Assembly (NCBI GenBank): GCA_024803745.1 | Contig: JANJXV010000013.1 | Location: 310,001 to 374,000 of the forward strand | Direction: 5' to 3' | DNA length: 64,000 bases | Origin: Megascapheus bottae | Taxonomy: Eukaryota; Chordata; Mammalia; Rodentia; Geomyidae | In this document: positions 40,301 to 50,855 of the stretch, one piece after another | Numbering within the stretch: position 1 is the first letter of the stretch | How the letters are laid out: the number at the start of each line of letters is the position of its first letter | Notes under the pieces: generated by a model | What the model saw: the letters and a program-made list of their open reading frames with translations, nothing else | The model's database searches: none | Told to the model about the DNA's origin: nothing | Translations under genes and position numbers: made by a program

Positions 40301-40690
40301 TCACCCTAACCCTCACCATAACTCTCAGCCTAACCGTATCCCTAACCCTAACCCTATACCTCACCCTCTCCCTCACCCTAACCATAACCCTCACCGTCAC
40401 CCTCACACTCAACCTCACCTAACTCTAAACCTAACACTAACCCTAATCCCCACCCTCACGTTAATCCTAATCCTAAACCTAAAGCCATCCCTATCCCTAA
40501 TCCTAACACTCAGCCTAACCCTCACCCTCACACTAACCCTCACCCAAAACCCCACCCTCACACTCACCTAAACCTCACTCTCACCCTCACACCTACCCCA
40601 ACCCTCAACCTCACCCTCATACTAACCCCAATCCTAACACTTACAATAACCCTAACCCTAATCCTAAACTTAATCCTCACCCTAACCCTC
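37313..40690. repeat. Dispersed ~100-bp marker block in the satellite
   Basis: 'CACACCTACCCCAACCCTC' with about 80 following bases ending 'AAACTTAATCCTCAC' occurs at about 37,313, 37,733 (offset about 420) and 40,588. The last copy is nearly 3 kb away, so it moved with a larger block or by an exchange event. Confidence 0.75.
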
Positions 40691-41795
40691 ATCATAACCC
40701 TAACCCTAACCCTAAGTGTAACTGTAAACCTAAACCTTATCCTCATCCCAATCCTAACCCTCACCCTCACCCTAACCCTCACCCTCACCCTAACCCTAAT
40801 CCTCACCCTCACCCTATCCTTAACCCTCACCCTAACCCTCACCCTAACCCTAACCCTCACCCTCAACCTAACCCTCACCCTAAACCTAACCCTGACCCTA
40901 ACCCTAACACTAACCCTAAGCCTAACCGTAACCCTAAACCTAAACCTGACCCAACCCTAATATTAATTCTCACCCTAAACCTCACCCTGACCCTCACCCT
41001 CACCCTCACACTAACTCTAAACATAACCCTAACCCTAACTCTAAGCCTAACACTAACCTTAACCCTAACCTTCACCCTCACGGATACTCTAACACTAACC
41101 CTAACCCTCACCCAAACCCTCATCCTTACTTAACCCTAATCCTCACCCTAACCCTCACCCTAACCCTCACCCTGTCACCCTAACTGTCACCCTAACCCTA
41201 AATTTAACCCTAACCCTAACCGTAACACTAAACTTTACCCTGACCCTAACCCTAACATTAACCCTAACCCTAACCCTCACCCTCACCCTCACCCTAAATC
41301 TAACCCTAACCCTTACCTTAACCCAAAACTTAACCCTAACCATAAACCTAACCCTCACCCTCACCCTAAACCTAATCCTCACCCTCACCCTCACCTAACC
41401 CTAAACCTAACACTAAACCTAACCCTGACCCTAACCCTAAACCTAACACTCACCGTAACCCTCAACCACACCCTAACCACAATCCTAAACCTAACCCTAA
41501 CCATAACCATAATCCTAAATTTAACTCTTACCCTAACACTCACCCTAAACCAAACCCTAAACCTAACCCAAACCGTTACCCTAACCCTAATGCTCACACC
41601 AAAACTAACCCTAATCCTCACCCTAACCCTCACCCTCACCCTAACTCTAACTTTAACCCTAACCCTAAACCTAGCCCTAAACCTAACCCTAACCCTAAAC
41701 TTAACCCTCACCCTGACCATAACTCTCACCCTCACCCTAACCCTAACCCTAACCATACCCTAACTCTCACCCTAATCCTAAACCTCAACCTAACC

Positions 41796-44700
41796 ATCAC
41801 CGTCACAATCACCCACACCCTAACCCTCACCCTTACCTAACCCTAAACCCTCACCCTAACCGTAACCCAAAACCTAAACCTAACCCTCAGCCTAACCCTC
41901 ACCCTCACCCTAATCCTCACTCTCACCTTCTTCCTAACCCTAACCCAAAACTTAACCCTAATCCTAATCCTATCCCTAACCCTTAACCTAACACTCACCT
42001 TCACCCTAACCCTAACCCTCACCCTCACCCTCACCCTCACCCTAAGCCTAAACATAACCCTAACCCTAACCCTAACTCTCACCCTGACCCTAAAATTCAC
42101 CCTAACCCTCACTCTAACCCTCACCCTAACCCTAACATTAATCCTAATTCTAAACGTAACCCTAAACCTAACCCTGACCCTAACCCCAATATTAATCGTA
42201 ACTCTAAACTTCAACATGACCCTCACTCTCACCCTAACTCTAACCCTAACCTTAACCCTAACACGAACACTAACCCTAACCCAAAACTTAACCCTAACCC
42301 TAACTATGACCATAACCCTAACCCTCACCGTCACCCTAACACTAACACTAACCCTAACCCTAACCGTCACAATCACCCACACCCTAACCCTCACCCTGAC
42401 CTAATGCTAAATCTAACCCTAACCCTAACTCTATCCATAAACCTAACCCTCAGCCTAATCCTCACCCTCACCCTAACCCTCATTCTCACCTTCTTCCTAA
42501 CCCTTACCCTAACCATCCCCCTCCCCCTCATCTTCACCCTAACCCTAACCCTAACCCTCACACTCACCCAAACCCTCACCATCACCCTAAGTCTGAGCCT
42601 AAGACTAACCCTAACCCTAACTCTCACCCTAACCCTCACCCTCACCCTAACCCTCATCTTCACCTTCACTCTAACCCAAACCTAAATGTAACCCTCACCC
42701 TAACCCTAACCCTAACACTAACCCTAAACCTAACCCTCAGCCTAACCGTCACCCTAACTCTCACCCTAACACTCAACTTCACTCGAACCCTAACCCCAAC
42801 CCGCACCCTAACCCTAAACCTCACCCTCACCCTCACCCTAACCCTAACTCTCACACTACCCTAACCCTCACCCGCACACTAAACCTAATCCTAACCCTAC
42901 ACCTCATCCTAACCATAACCCTCACCCTAACCCTAACATTAACCCTAACCCTAACCCTAACCCTAAACCTAACCCTGACCCTAACCCCAATATTAATCCT
43001 AACCCTAAACCTCAACAGGAGCCTCACCCTCACTCTAAATCTAACCCCAACCCTAACACTAACACTAACCCTAACCCAAAACTTAACCCTAACCCTAACC
43101 ATAACTATAACCCTAACCCTCACTGTCACCCTAACACTAACCCTACCCCTCACTGTCACAATCACATACAACATAACCATCACCCTTACCTAACCCTAAA
43201 CCTAACCCTAACCCTCACCCTTACCCTAACCCTAACACTAAACGTAACCCTCAGCCTAACCCTCACCCTCACCCTCACTCTCACCTTCTTACTAACCCTA
43301 ACCCTCACCATCACCCTTACCCAAACCCTAACCCTAACCCTAACCCTAACCCTAACCCTTACCCAAACCCTAACCCTAACCCTAACCCTAACCCTAACCC
43401 TAACCCTCACACTCACCCAAACCCTCACCATCACACTAAGTCTGAGCCTAAGACTAACCCTAACCCTAACTCTCACCCTATCCCTCACCCTCACCCTAAC
43501 CCTCATCTTCACCCTCACCCTAACCCAACCCTAAACCTAACCCTCACCCTAACCATAACCGTAACAGTAACCCTAACCCTAACCCTCAGCCTACCCGTCA
43601 CCCTAACCCTCACCCTAACCCTCAACTTCACCCGAACCCTAAACCTAACCCTAACCCTAACCCTCACCCTAACCCTAAACCTCACCCGCACCCTCACTGT
43701 AACCAAAAACCTCACCCTCACCCTCACCCTAACCCTAACCCTCACACTACCCTAACCCTCACCTGCACACTAAACCTAATCCTAACCCTAACCCTCACCG
43801 TAACCCTAACCCTCACCCTAACCCTAACATTAATCCTAACTCTAAACGTAACCCTAAACCTAACCCTGACCCTAACCCCAATATTAATCCTAACCCTAAA
43901 CCTAAACATGACCCTCACCCTCACCCTCACCCTTGCCCTAACTCTAACCCTAACCCTAACACTAACACAAACCCTAACCCCAAACTTAACCCTAAACCTA
44001 CCCCTAACCATAACCCTAACACTCACCGTCACCCTAACACTAACACTAAACCTCACCATCACAATCACCCACACCCTAACCCTCACCCTTACCTAACCCT
44101 AACCCTCACCCTAACCCTAACTCTAACCCTAAATCTAACCCTCAACCTAATCCTCACCCTCACCTTCACCCTCACCCTAACTCTCACTCTCACTTTCTTC
44201 CTAACCCTAACCCTAACCCTCACCCTTACCCAAACCCTAACCCTCACCCTCATCCTCACCCTAAACCTAGCCCTAACCCTCACTCGAACCCTCACCATCA
44301 CCCTAAGCCTAAGCCTAAGTCTAACCCTAGCCCTCACCCTAACCTTCACCCTAACCCTCACCCTAACCCTCACCCTAACCTTAATCCTAACCCTAACCCT
44401 AACACTAAACCTAAACCTAACCCTGACCCTAACCCTAATATTAACCCTAACCCTAATCCTCACACTTATCCTCACCCTCACCCTTACCCTAACTCTAACA
44501 TTAATCCTAACATTAACCCTAACCCAAAACTTACCCTAACACTAATCCTAACCCTAAACCTAAACTTAACCCTCACCCTCACCCTAACCGTAACCCTCAC
44601 CCTCACCCTCACCCTAACCCTAAACCTAACCCTAACCCTAACTTTCACCCTGACCCTAACCCTAACCCTCACCCTCACCCTCACCCTAACACTAACACTA

Positions 44701-46860
44701 ACAATCACCCTAATTCTAAACCTAACCCTAACCCTAACCCTAACCCTCACTCTCCCCCAAACCCTAGCCCTCCCCCTCCCCCTCATCCTCACCCTAACCC
44801 TAACCCTAACCCTCACACTCACCCTAACTTTCACCATAACCCTAAGCCTAAGCCTAACTCTAACCCTAACCCTAACTCTCATCCTAACCCTCACCCTCAC
44901 CCTAGCCCTCATCTTTACCCACCCCAACCCAACCCTAAACCAAACCATCACCTTAACCCTAACCCTAACACTAACCCCAACCCTTTCCCTCAGCCTACCC
45001 ATCACCCTAACCCTCACCCTAACCCTCAACTTCACCCGAACCCTAACCCTAACCCTCACCCTAACCCTAAACCTCACCCGCACCCTGACCCTCACCCTAA
45101 CCCTAAACCTCACCCTCACCCTAACACGAACCCGAACCCTCACACTACCCTAACCCTCACCCGCACACTAAACCTAATCCTAATCCTAACCCTCACCCTA
45201 ACCCTAACCCTCACCCTAACCCTAACATTAATCCTAACTCTAAAGAACCCTAAACCTAACCCTGACCCTAACCCCAATATTAATACTAACCCTAAACCTC
45301 AAAATGACACTCACCCTCACCCTCACCCTAACTCTAACCCTAACCCTAACACTAACACTAACACTAATACTAACCCTAACCCAAAACTTAACCCTAACCC
45401 AAACCATAATCCTAACCCTAACCCTCACCCTCACCCTAACAATAACACTAACACTCACCGACACATTCACCCACACCTTAAACCTCACCCTTACCTAACC
45501 CTAAACCTAATCCTAACCCACACCCTAACCCTAACCCTAACCCTAAACCTAACCCTCAGCCTAAGCCTCACCATCACCTTCACCCTACACCTAACCCTCA
45601 CTCTCACCTTCTTCCTAACCCTAACCCTAACCCTAACCCTAACCCTCGCCCTCACCCTCAACCTCACCCTAAATCTAAGCCTAACCATCACACTCACCCT
45701 AACCCTCACCATCACCCTAAGTCTAACTCTAAGCCTAACCCTAATCCTCACCCTCACCCTAACCCTCATCCTAACCCTAATCCTAACCCTAACCCTCACT
45801 GTAAACCTATGCCTAACCCTGACCCTAACCCTAACATTAACCTTAACCCGGACCCTCACACTAACCCTCACCCTCACCCTTAACCTAACTCTAACGCTAA
45901 CCCTAACACTAACCCTAACCTAAAACTTAAACCTAACCCTAATCCTAACCCGAACCCTAAACTTAACCCTCACCATCACCCTAACCCTAAATCTCACTCA
46001 CCCTCACCCTCACCCTACCCTAAAACTAACCATAACCCTAACCCTAACTCTCACCCTGACCCTAACCCTAACCCTCACCCTCACCCTAACACTAAAACTA
46101 ACAATCACCCTAACCCTAACCCTAATCCTAACACAAACCCTAACCCAAACCTAACCCTTACCCTCACCCTCACCCTCACCTTAAACCATACCTTAACCCT
46201 CAACTTAACCTTAAACCTAAACCTAACCCTAACTTTCACCCTCACCCCAACCTTCACCCTAACCCTAACCCTAACCCTAACCCTAACACTCACCCTCACA
46301 TTAACCCTCACCCTAACTCTAACCCTAACCCTAACCCTTACCCTCACCCTCACCCTCACCCTAACTCTAATCCTAACCTGACCCTAACCCAAAACTTAAA
46401 CCTCACCCTAACACCAACCCTAATCCTAACCCTCACCCTCACCCTATCCCTAACCCTAAACCTTACCCTAACCCAACCCTAACCCTCACCCTAATCCTAA
46501 CCCCAACCCTAACCCTAAACCTAACCCTATCCTTAACCCTAACTCTCACCCTAACCCTCATCCTAACCCTCATCTTCACCCTCACCCTAACACAACCCTA
46601 AACTTAACCTTCACCCTAACCCTAACACTAACACTAACCCCAACCCAACCCTCAGCCTAACCGTCACCAGAACCCGCATCCTAACCCTCAACTTTACCAG
46701 AACCCTAAACCTAACCCTCAACCTAACCCTAACCTTAACCCTCACACTACCCTAACCCTCACCTGCACACTAAACCTAATTCTAACCCTAACCCTCTCCC
46801 TAACCCTAACCCTCACACTTACTTTCACCCTAAACCTAATACTAACCCTAACTCTAACCA
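41796..46860. repeat. Right higher-order domain: ordered variant modules
   Basis: Four rare blocks recur in one fixed order. Block a, 'CCCCAATATTAATC', lies near 42,165, 42,966, 43,858 and 45,253. Block b, 'GTCACAATCACCCACACC' or similar, lies at 41,796, 42,363, 43,151, 44,053 and 45,456. Block c, 'CTCACCTTCTTCCTAACC' or similar, lies at 41,917, 42,480, 43,275, 44,182 and 45,598. Block d, 'CTCACACTACCCTAACCC', lies at 42,849, 43,741, 45,139 and 46,741. The distances d to a (114-117), a to b (185-203) and b to c (117-142) are nearly constant. Distance c to d grows from 369 to 466, 957 and 1,143. This is a higher-order repeat with one expanding segment. Confidence 0.85.
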
Positions 46861-47256
46861 TAACCCTAAACCTAACCCTGAACCTAACCCTAACCCTAAA
46901 CTTAACCCTAATCCTAAACCTAAACCGAACAATCACCCTAACACTCACCCTCACCCTAACCCTCAACCTAACTCTAAACTTAACTCTAATCCTAACCCTA
47001 AGCCTCTCCATCACCCTCACCCTCACCCTAACCCTAAACATTGCCTAACCCTAACCTAACCCTAACCGTAACCCTCACCCTAAACCTAACCCTAATCATA
47101 ACCCTAACCCTAAGGCTAAACCTCATGCTCACCCTCACACTCACCCTTACCCTCACACTCACCATCATCCTTAGCCTCATTCTCACCTTCAAGCTAACCC
47201 TAACCCTAACCTTCACCCTCACCCTAACCCTAACCCTAAACCTAACCCTCACCCTC

Positions 47257-47786
47257 TCTGTCTCCAGTCAATGGCCTGGGGGAGGGGGCTGTTGGAGGAA
47301 GGGACAGGGTTCTATATTCCTTGCCAGCCTTCAGTTGCCAGTCTTTCTCAGGCAGGGCGGGGGGAGGGTCTGAGTTAAATTCTATAACTCGCCACCAGCT
47401 CTGCTTTCCCAATGGGTTTGGGGAACACTCTGGGCTGCCCCCTGGTCTACTCTCTGGCTACTCACTCCTCTGTGTTTGGCTGTGAGCTGCTCTGCGGTGT
47501 TGGAGAATCATTCACTCCACTCTGATCTCAGCCGCCGCCTGTGCTCTCCATCTAGGTTCTGCTGCTTGCTGACCAGGTCTGTGCTGCTTCCTGTGTCTGG
47601 ATTCTGCCATTCACTGGCCCGGTCTATGCTTGTTTTTGTGGTGCTTGGGGCTTCCCAGCCTGGCACCCTCTGCCGCGGCTTTCACAGCTTGGATCCACAG
47701 CTTGGTGAGGGCGGGGAAGTGGTCCTCTCATTTCGAGTTCTATGGATATTTAGATGTAAGCTATATCAGGATTTATTTTCCGGTTT
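47257..47786 (-). mobile_element. L1 5' UTR fragment (antisense) at the satellite edge
   Basis: The minus strand matches the L1 5' UTR present at about 2,200-2,690 and 58,930-59,395, for example the 'CCTCCAACAGCCCCCTCC' block next to 'CCATTGACTGGAG', and 'GCCGCCGCC' sequence on the plus strand at 47,530. Its inner end is cut by the satellite ('ACCCTCACCCTCTCTGTCTCC') and its other end runs straight into a SINE lacking its 5' half. No ORF1 or ORF2 is attached. The fragment is therefore broken on both sides. Confidence 0.85.
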
Positions 47787-47787
47787 G

Positions 47788-47967
47788 ACCATGCACGTAG
47801 ACCCAGGTTCGATTCTTCAGTACCACATACATAGAAAAAAGAAAAAGCCAAAAGTGGTGCTGAGGCTCAAGTAGTAGAGCTCTAGTCTTGACAAAAAAAA
47901 AACCAAGGACAATGCTCAGGCCCTAAGATTAAGCCCAGGACTGGCAAAAAATAATAAAATAAAATTA
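47788..47967 (+). mobile_element. IDL-Geo SINE, 5'-truncated
   Basis: It begins inside the left monomer at 'ATGCACGTAGACCCAGG', keeps the B box 'GGTTCGATTC', and has the full right monomer ('GAGGCTCAAGTAGTAGAGC' to 'CCCAGGACTGGC') and an A-rich tail. The matching element at 59,975 is complete, so the missing first ~40 bases were lost here, at the junction with the L1 fragment. Confidence 0.85.
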
Positions 47968-47997
47968 TATGTGTGTGTGTATGTGTGTGGGTGTTTG

Positions 47998-48043
<46 letters not shown>

Positions 48044-48048
48044 TGTAT
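47968..48048. repeat. (TG)n microsatellite
   Basis: TG repeat with scattered TATG interruptions, directly after the SINE tail. The paralogous position (60,176-60,222) has a TA/CA-type repeat instead, so the microsatellite changed after the duplication. Confidence 0.95.
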
Positions 48049-48709
48049 CAGAAAGTTCAGTAGGCCCTGCATATACCAAACCATAGTCTGGAAACCCTAT
48101 TTCATACAGTTGCATTGAGTGGTTAATTTTTGTTAGCTAATGACAGTTGAAAAAGTCATCAAACTGTGAATTGAAAAAAAATTACCTTAATTTAGACTAT
48201 ATCTCAGAGACTGTTTTTTTTAAATGTCAATTCAACCTTGCTAAAATAGAGCTATAGACATTCAGTTCTCTGCACAGAAGTATCAAAGAGAAATATAAAT
48301 CTTAAGCAGGACTGAAAGAGTCAGAGGAGCAATCTGGTAAACTGATCAATTTTTTTGTTTGTAGGCAGGAATTTTAAGATATTATATTAAAATTTTCCCC
48401 CCAGAAGAAACCCAATTAAAAATCGATATAAATAATCACCAATAGCTTAAAGAATTTGATTCAAAATCACTAATTTCTCACCCTTATTAATGTTTCTTCC
48501 AGATTTACCACTCTCCAGACAAAATTTTAGAAACTACTGTAAAGTATAATTTTAATAAAATTTTCACTGCCTATTGATTTTGATAAGAGTTGTCTTTCCT
48601 CTTAGTGAAACAACTATAGAATACTCACTTTGAAAAAATACTAATATTACAAATGTAACTGTAACCCTCTTTATATCACCCTAAAAAATGCAATGTAAAA
48701 ATTGCTAAT
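48049..48709. other. Low-copy DNA of duplicated segment, copy 1
   Basis: AT-rich sequence with no gene seen. It is recognisable only through its paralogue at 60,223-60,890. Confidence 0.7.
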
Positions 48710-48912
48710 ACTGGAACTTGATATCAGGGTCTGGCATTCTCCTTTTGCATTTCTCTCAAGGCTGGAACTCTACCACTTAAGTCAGCTCTACTTCCAGATA
48801 TTTGCTGGTAAATGGGGATAAGAATCACACAGGCTGGATTTGAAGCTCAAGCCTTCAATTTTAGACCCCAGAGTAGGTAGGACTATAGGCATTAGCTACT
48901 GCATCTGGCTTT
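48710..48912 (-). mobile_element. Dimeric SINE: 7SL/B1-like half plus Geo-like half (antisense)
   Basis: On the minus strand it reads 'GCCAGATGCAGTAGCTAATGC' type sequence and 'CCTATAGTCCTACC' (compare the B1/Alu left end), then 'TTCAAATCCAGCCTG'. The Geo-like right half 'TTAAGTGGTAGAGTTCC', 'AGCCTTGAGAG' and 'CCTGATATCAAG' follows. A paralogous copy lies at 60,892-61,082. Confidence 0.75.
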
Positions 48913-49683
48913 CATTTATATTTTCAGGGTAACTAGGCAGAATAGAAAATGCCTAAAGAACTGGAATCTTATTCTAGATTTGTCATTATGTAAGAACATA
49001 AGTCTCTAAGCTTCCTTGTCTGTCACAGAATTCTTGGTTATTACGGTCATTAGCAAATAATTAAATACAATGAAATTTAGAAAGTGAAGAATTATAAAGT
49101 ACAAGATAAAGTTAAAAATCTTGAAACTTTGCACAACTTGTTTATGGCTTACTCTAAATCACACAAAACTTATGATATGGAAGAGGAAAAACTTAGGTCC
49201 AAGCTATCTTTCCATATAAAGTTGTATAATATTTTAAATACTTAAAAGTAGTTCAAATTACACCACTGTTTTGTGGTCTTTCCCTTCAAATAGTATCAAT
49301 GTATTTATATATATATATATATATATTGTAATTAATAAAAGGTAAGCTCTGACCTGAGAATTCTGTGAGAATTCTTTCTTTATGGCATTAAAATGATCAA
49401 TTATTGACTCCATAAAAACCAAATAAGACTTTAATGAGATCAGTTATTTTTTGTTACAAATGTTTAGGTCTAAAACTAATATAAATTAGCTATCGATGTA
49501 AAATGGCTTCTATGGCCTGTATTGCTTTCTTTTCCATAGTGAGGAAAACAGTTCAGTGGCTGCTACTTCATATTTACGATATGTTCTACATCAATATTTT
49601 GAGATAGGATCTTGCAATTTAATAACCCATACTGGACTAGAAACAGGGTACCCACCCCCTCTCATTCATCTTGTTTTTCACAT
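48913..49683. other. Low-copy DNA of duplicated segment, copy 1 (distal part)
   Basis: No gene seen. It includes an AT dinucleotide run (49,306-49,326) absent from the paralogues. The last ~470 bases exist three times in the window (49,222-49,683, 59,519-59,955 and 61,388-61,800). Confidence 0.7.
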
Positions 49684-49730
49684 TGAGAGAGAGGGAGAGA
49701 GAGAGAGGGAGAAAGAAGGAGAGAGAGGGA
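49684..49730. repeat. GA-rich microsatellite
   Basis: GAGA/GGGA units at the end of duplicated copy 1. Comparable GA-rich tails occur at 59,958-59,974 and 61,803-61,846. Confidence 0.9.
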
Positions 49731-49932
49731 GGGCCAGGTGTTTGGCCTTATGATAGAGTGCTTGCCTAGCATGCACGTAGATTCAGGTTCGATTCCTTGG
49801 TACCACATACATAGAAAAAAAAGTCGAAAGTGTTGCTGAGGCTCAAGTTGGGAGCTCTAGACTTGAGAAAAAACAGGCCCTGAGCTCAAGCCCAGGACTG
49901 GCAAAAACAAATAAAGAAATAAAAAATATACA
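49731..49932 (+). mobile_element. IDL-Geo SINE (start of split duplicated copy 2)
   Basis: A complete dimer: 'GGGCCAGGTGTTTGGCC', A-box region 'GATAGAGTGCTTGCC', B box 'GGTTCGATTCC', right half 'GAGGCTCAAGTTGGGAGC' to 'CCCAGGACTGGC', and a poly-A with AAATAAAG interruptions. By position it corresponds to the SINE at 59,975 and so marks the start of a second duplicated unit. Confidence 0.85.
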
Positions 49933-50157
49933 TACTGGGATGGTGGCTCATGCCTCTAATCCTAGCAATTATTAGTTCTGAGAATCCCAGTTCAAAGCTA
50001 GTCTCGGCAGAAAAAGTCCCCATGAAATTTCTGTCTCTAACTAGCCCCTCAAAACCAGAAGTGGGGGTCGAGAGCATGACCTAGTGTTAGCATGTTTGTC
50101 TAGCATATATGATCTCTTAGGTTTGTTTCCTTGGTACTACATATTCAGAAAAAAATG
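49933..50157 (+). mobile_element. SINE: 7SL/B1-like half followed by IDL-like half
   Basis: 'GGTGGCTCATGCCTCTAATC' and 'CCCAGTTCAAAGCTAGTC' resemble a B1/Alu-type monomer. From about 50,065 it continues with an IDL-like tRNA half ('CTTAGGTTTGTTTCCTTGG', 'TACTACATATTCAG'). Half order differs from the neighbouring IDL-Geo elements, either through nested insertion or a separate dimer type. Confidence 0.65.
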
Positions 50158-50164
50158 GAAATTG

Positions 50165-50360
50165 GTCCAGGAGTTTGGCCTAATGGCAAAGTGCTTGCAT
50201 AGCATGCACTAAGTCCCAGATTTGATTCCTCGGTACCTCATACATAAAAAAAGCCAGAAGTGATGCTGTGGCTCAAATAGGAGGGCACTAGCCTTGACAA
50301 AGCCCAAGGACATTGCCCAGGCCCCGAGGTCAAGCCCAAGACTGGGAAAGCAACAACAAC
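50165..50360 (+). mobile_element. IDL-Geo SINE
   Basis: 'CCAGGAGTTTGGCCTAATGG', a degenerate B box 'GATTTGATTCC', 'GTACCTCATACATA', and the right half 'GTGGCTCAAATAGGAGG' to 'CAAGCCCAAGACTGG' with a CAA-rich tail. Confidence 0.85.
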
Positions 50361-50480
50361 AAATCCAGAAGTGATACTGTGGCTTAAATGGTAGAGCCCT
50401 AGCCATGAGCACAAAAAGGCTCAGGGACAGCATCCAGGCCCTGAGTTCAAGGCCCACAACTGACAAAATTAATATATAGA
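50361..50480 (+). mobile_element. Geo-like right monomer without left half
   Basis: 'CCAGAAGTGATACTGTGGC', 'TAAATGGTAGAGCCCTAGCC', 'CCTGAGTTCAAGGCCC' and 'ACTGACAAAATT' form a right monomer placed directly after the previous SINE. It may be a truncated dimer or an additional monomer. Confidence 0.7.
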
Positions 50481-50557
50481 GAGAGAATGGAATAGGATTA
50501 CACTGTTGGTATGCCTCAAGCTTACAAGAAAAAAGTCCATTAAAATCAGCCTATCTA

Positions 50558-50752
50558 GGGACCGGGAGTGTTTCTTTGTGGTAGAATACTTGCCTAGCAT
50601 CCAAGAAAACCTAGGTTCAATTCCTCAGTACCACATACATAGAAAACACCTGAATCAGTGGTGTGGCATAAGTGGTAGAGCTCTATCCTTGAGAAAGCCC
50701 TAGGGTAGTACTTAGGCCCTAAGGTCAAGCCCCAGGACTGGCAAAAAGCAGG
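50558..50752 (+). mobile_element. IDL-Geo SINE
   Basis: The left half has 'GGTAGAATACTTGCCTAGC' and 'GGTTCAATTCCTCAGTACC'. The right half has 'GTGGCATAAGTGGTAGAGC' to 'CCCCAGGACTGGC'. More diverged than its neighbour at 50,165. Confidence 0.85.
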
Positions 50753-50756
50753 TGTT

Positions 50757-50855
50757 GGGCCAAGTGCCAATAATCTTATTTGCTCAGAGGACCAAGATTA
50801 CAGGATCAAGACTCAATGCCAGGCCAGGCAGAAAAGTCACAGACACTCTATCTAC
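50757..50855 (+). mobile_element. 7SL/B1-like SINE fragment
   Basis: 'GGCCAAGTGCCAATAATC' followed by 'GACTCAATGCCAGGCCAGGC' fits a decayed B1/Alu-like monomer. It ends where the antisense L1 piece begins. Confidence 0.55.

Larger units (their letters stand above)
16797..47256 (-). repeat. Telomere-like hexamer satellite, ~30.5 kb (HS-alpha type)
   Basis: The whole interval is built from six-base units, C-rich on the plus strand and hence TTAGGG-like on the minus strand, with no change of orientation. The main units are CCCTAA and CCCTCA (TGAGGG); frequent one-base variants are ACCTAA, CCCTGA, CCCTTA, CACTAA and CCATAA. The longest perfect CCCTAA run I noticed is about six units (43,368-43,403), so it is old or amplified from a variant-rich source. 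Phase is mostly held for hundreds of bases and broken by single-base gains or losses. Hexamers of this type are known as kangaroo rat HS-alpha and guinea-pig alpha satellites. Many long stop-free frames (Val-Arg, Gly-Leu, Leu-Thr, Pro-Asn) are by-products of the period. Unique DNA on both sides shows this is not a present chromosome end. Confidence 0.95.
47788..49730. repeat. Segmental duplication, complete copy 1
   Basis: In order: a 5'-truncated IDL-Geo SINE, a TG microsatellite, low-copy DNA (48,049-48,709), an antisense SINE (48,710-48,912), low-copy DNA (48,913-49,683), and a GA-rich tail. The same order, with clear base-by-base similarity outside the microsatellites, is found at 59,975-61,846. 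Shared landmarks include 'AGGCCCTGCATATACCA' (48,063 and 60,236) and 'AATTTTCCCCCC' (48,391 and 60,562). Confidence 0.9.

Noticed and set aside
16816..47041. Dozens of long open frames coding Val-Arg, Gly-Leu, Leu-Thr or Pro-Asn repeats
   Set aside because: They follow directly from a six-base unit that has a stop codon in only one frame per strand. Frames are open on both strands in the same place, and there is no non-repeat protein sequence, so they are not annotated as genes. Possible translation of array RNA is kept only as a hypothesis.
16797..47256. A true chromosome end or a head-to-head telomere fusion
   Set aside because: Non-telomeric sequence continues for more than 16 kb on both sides, and the G-rich strand never switches, so neither an end nor a fusion point is present.
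16797..47256. CRISPR-like array
   Set aside because: Repeats are contiguous six-base units without unique spacers of regular length, and the setting is a mammalian genome.
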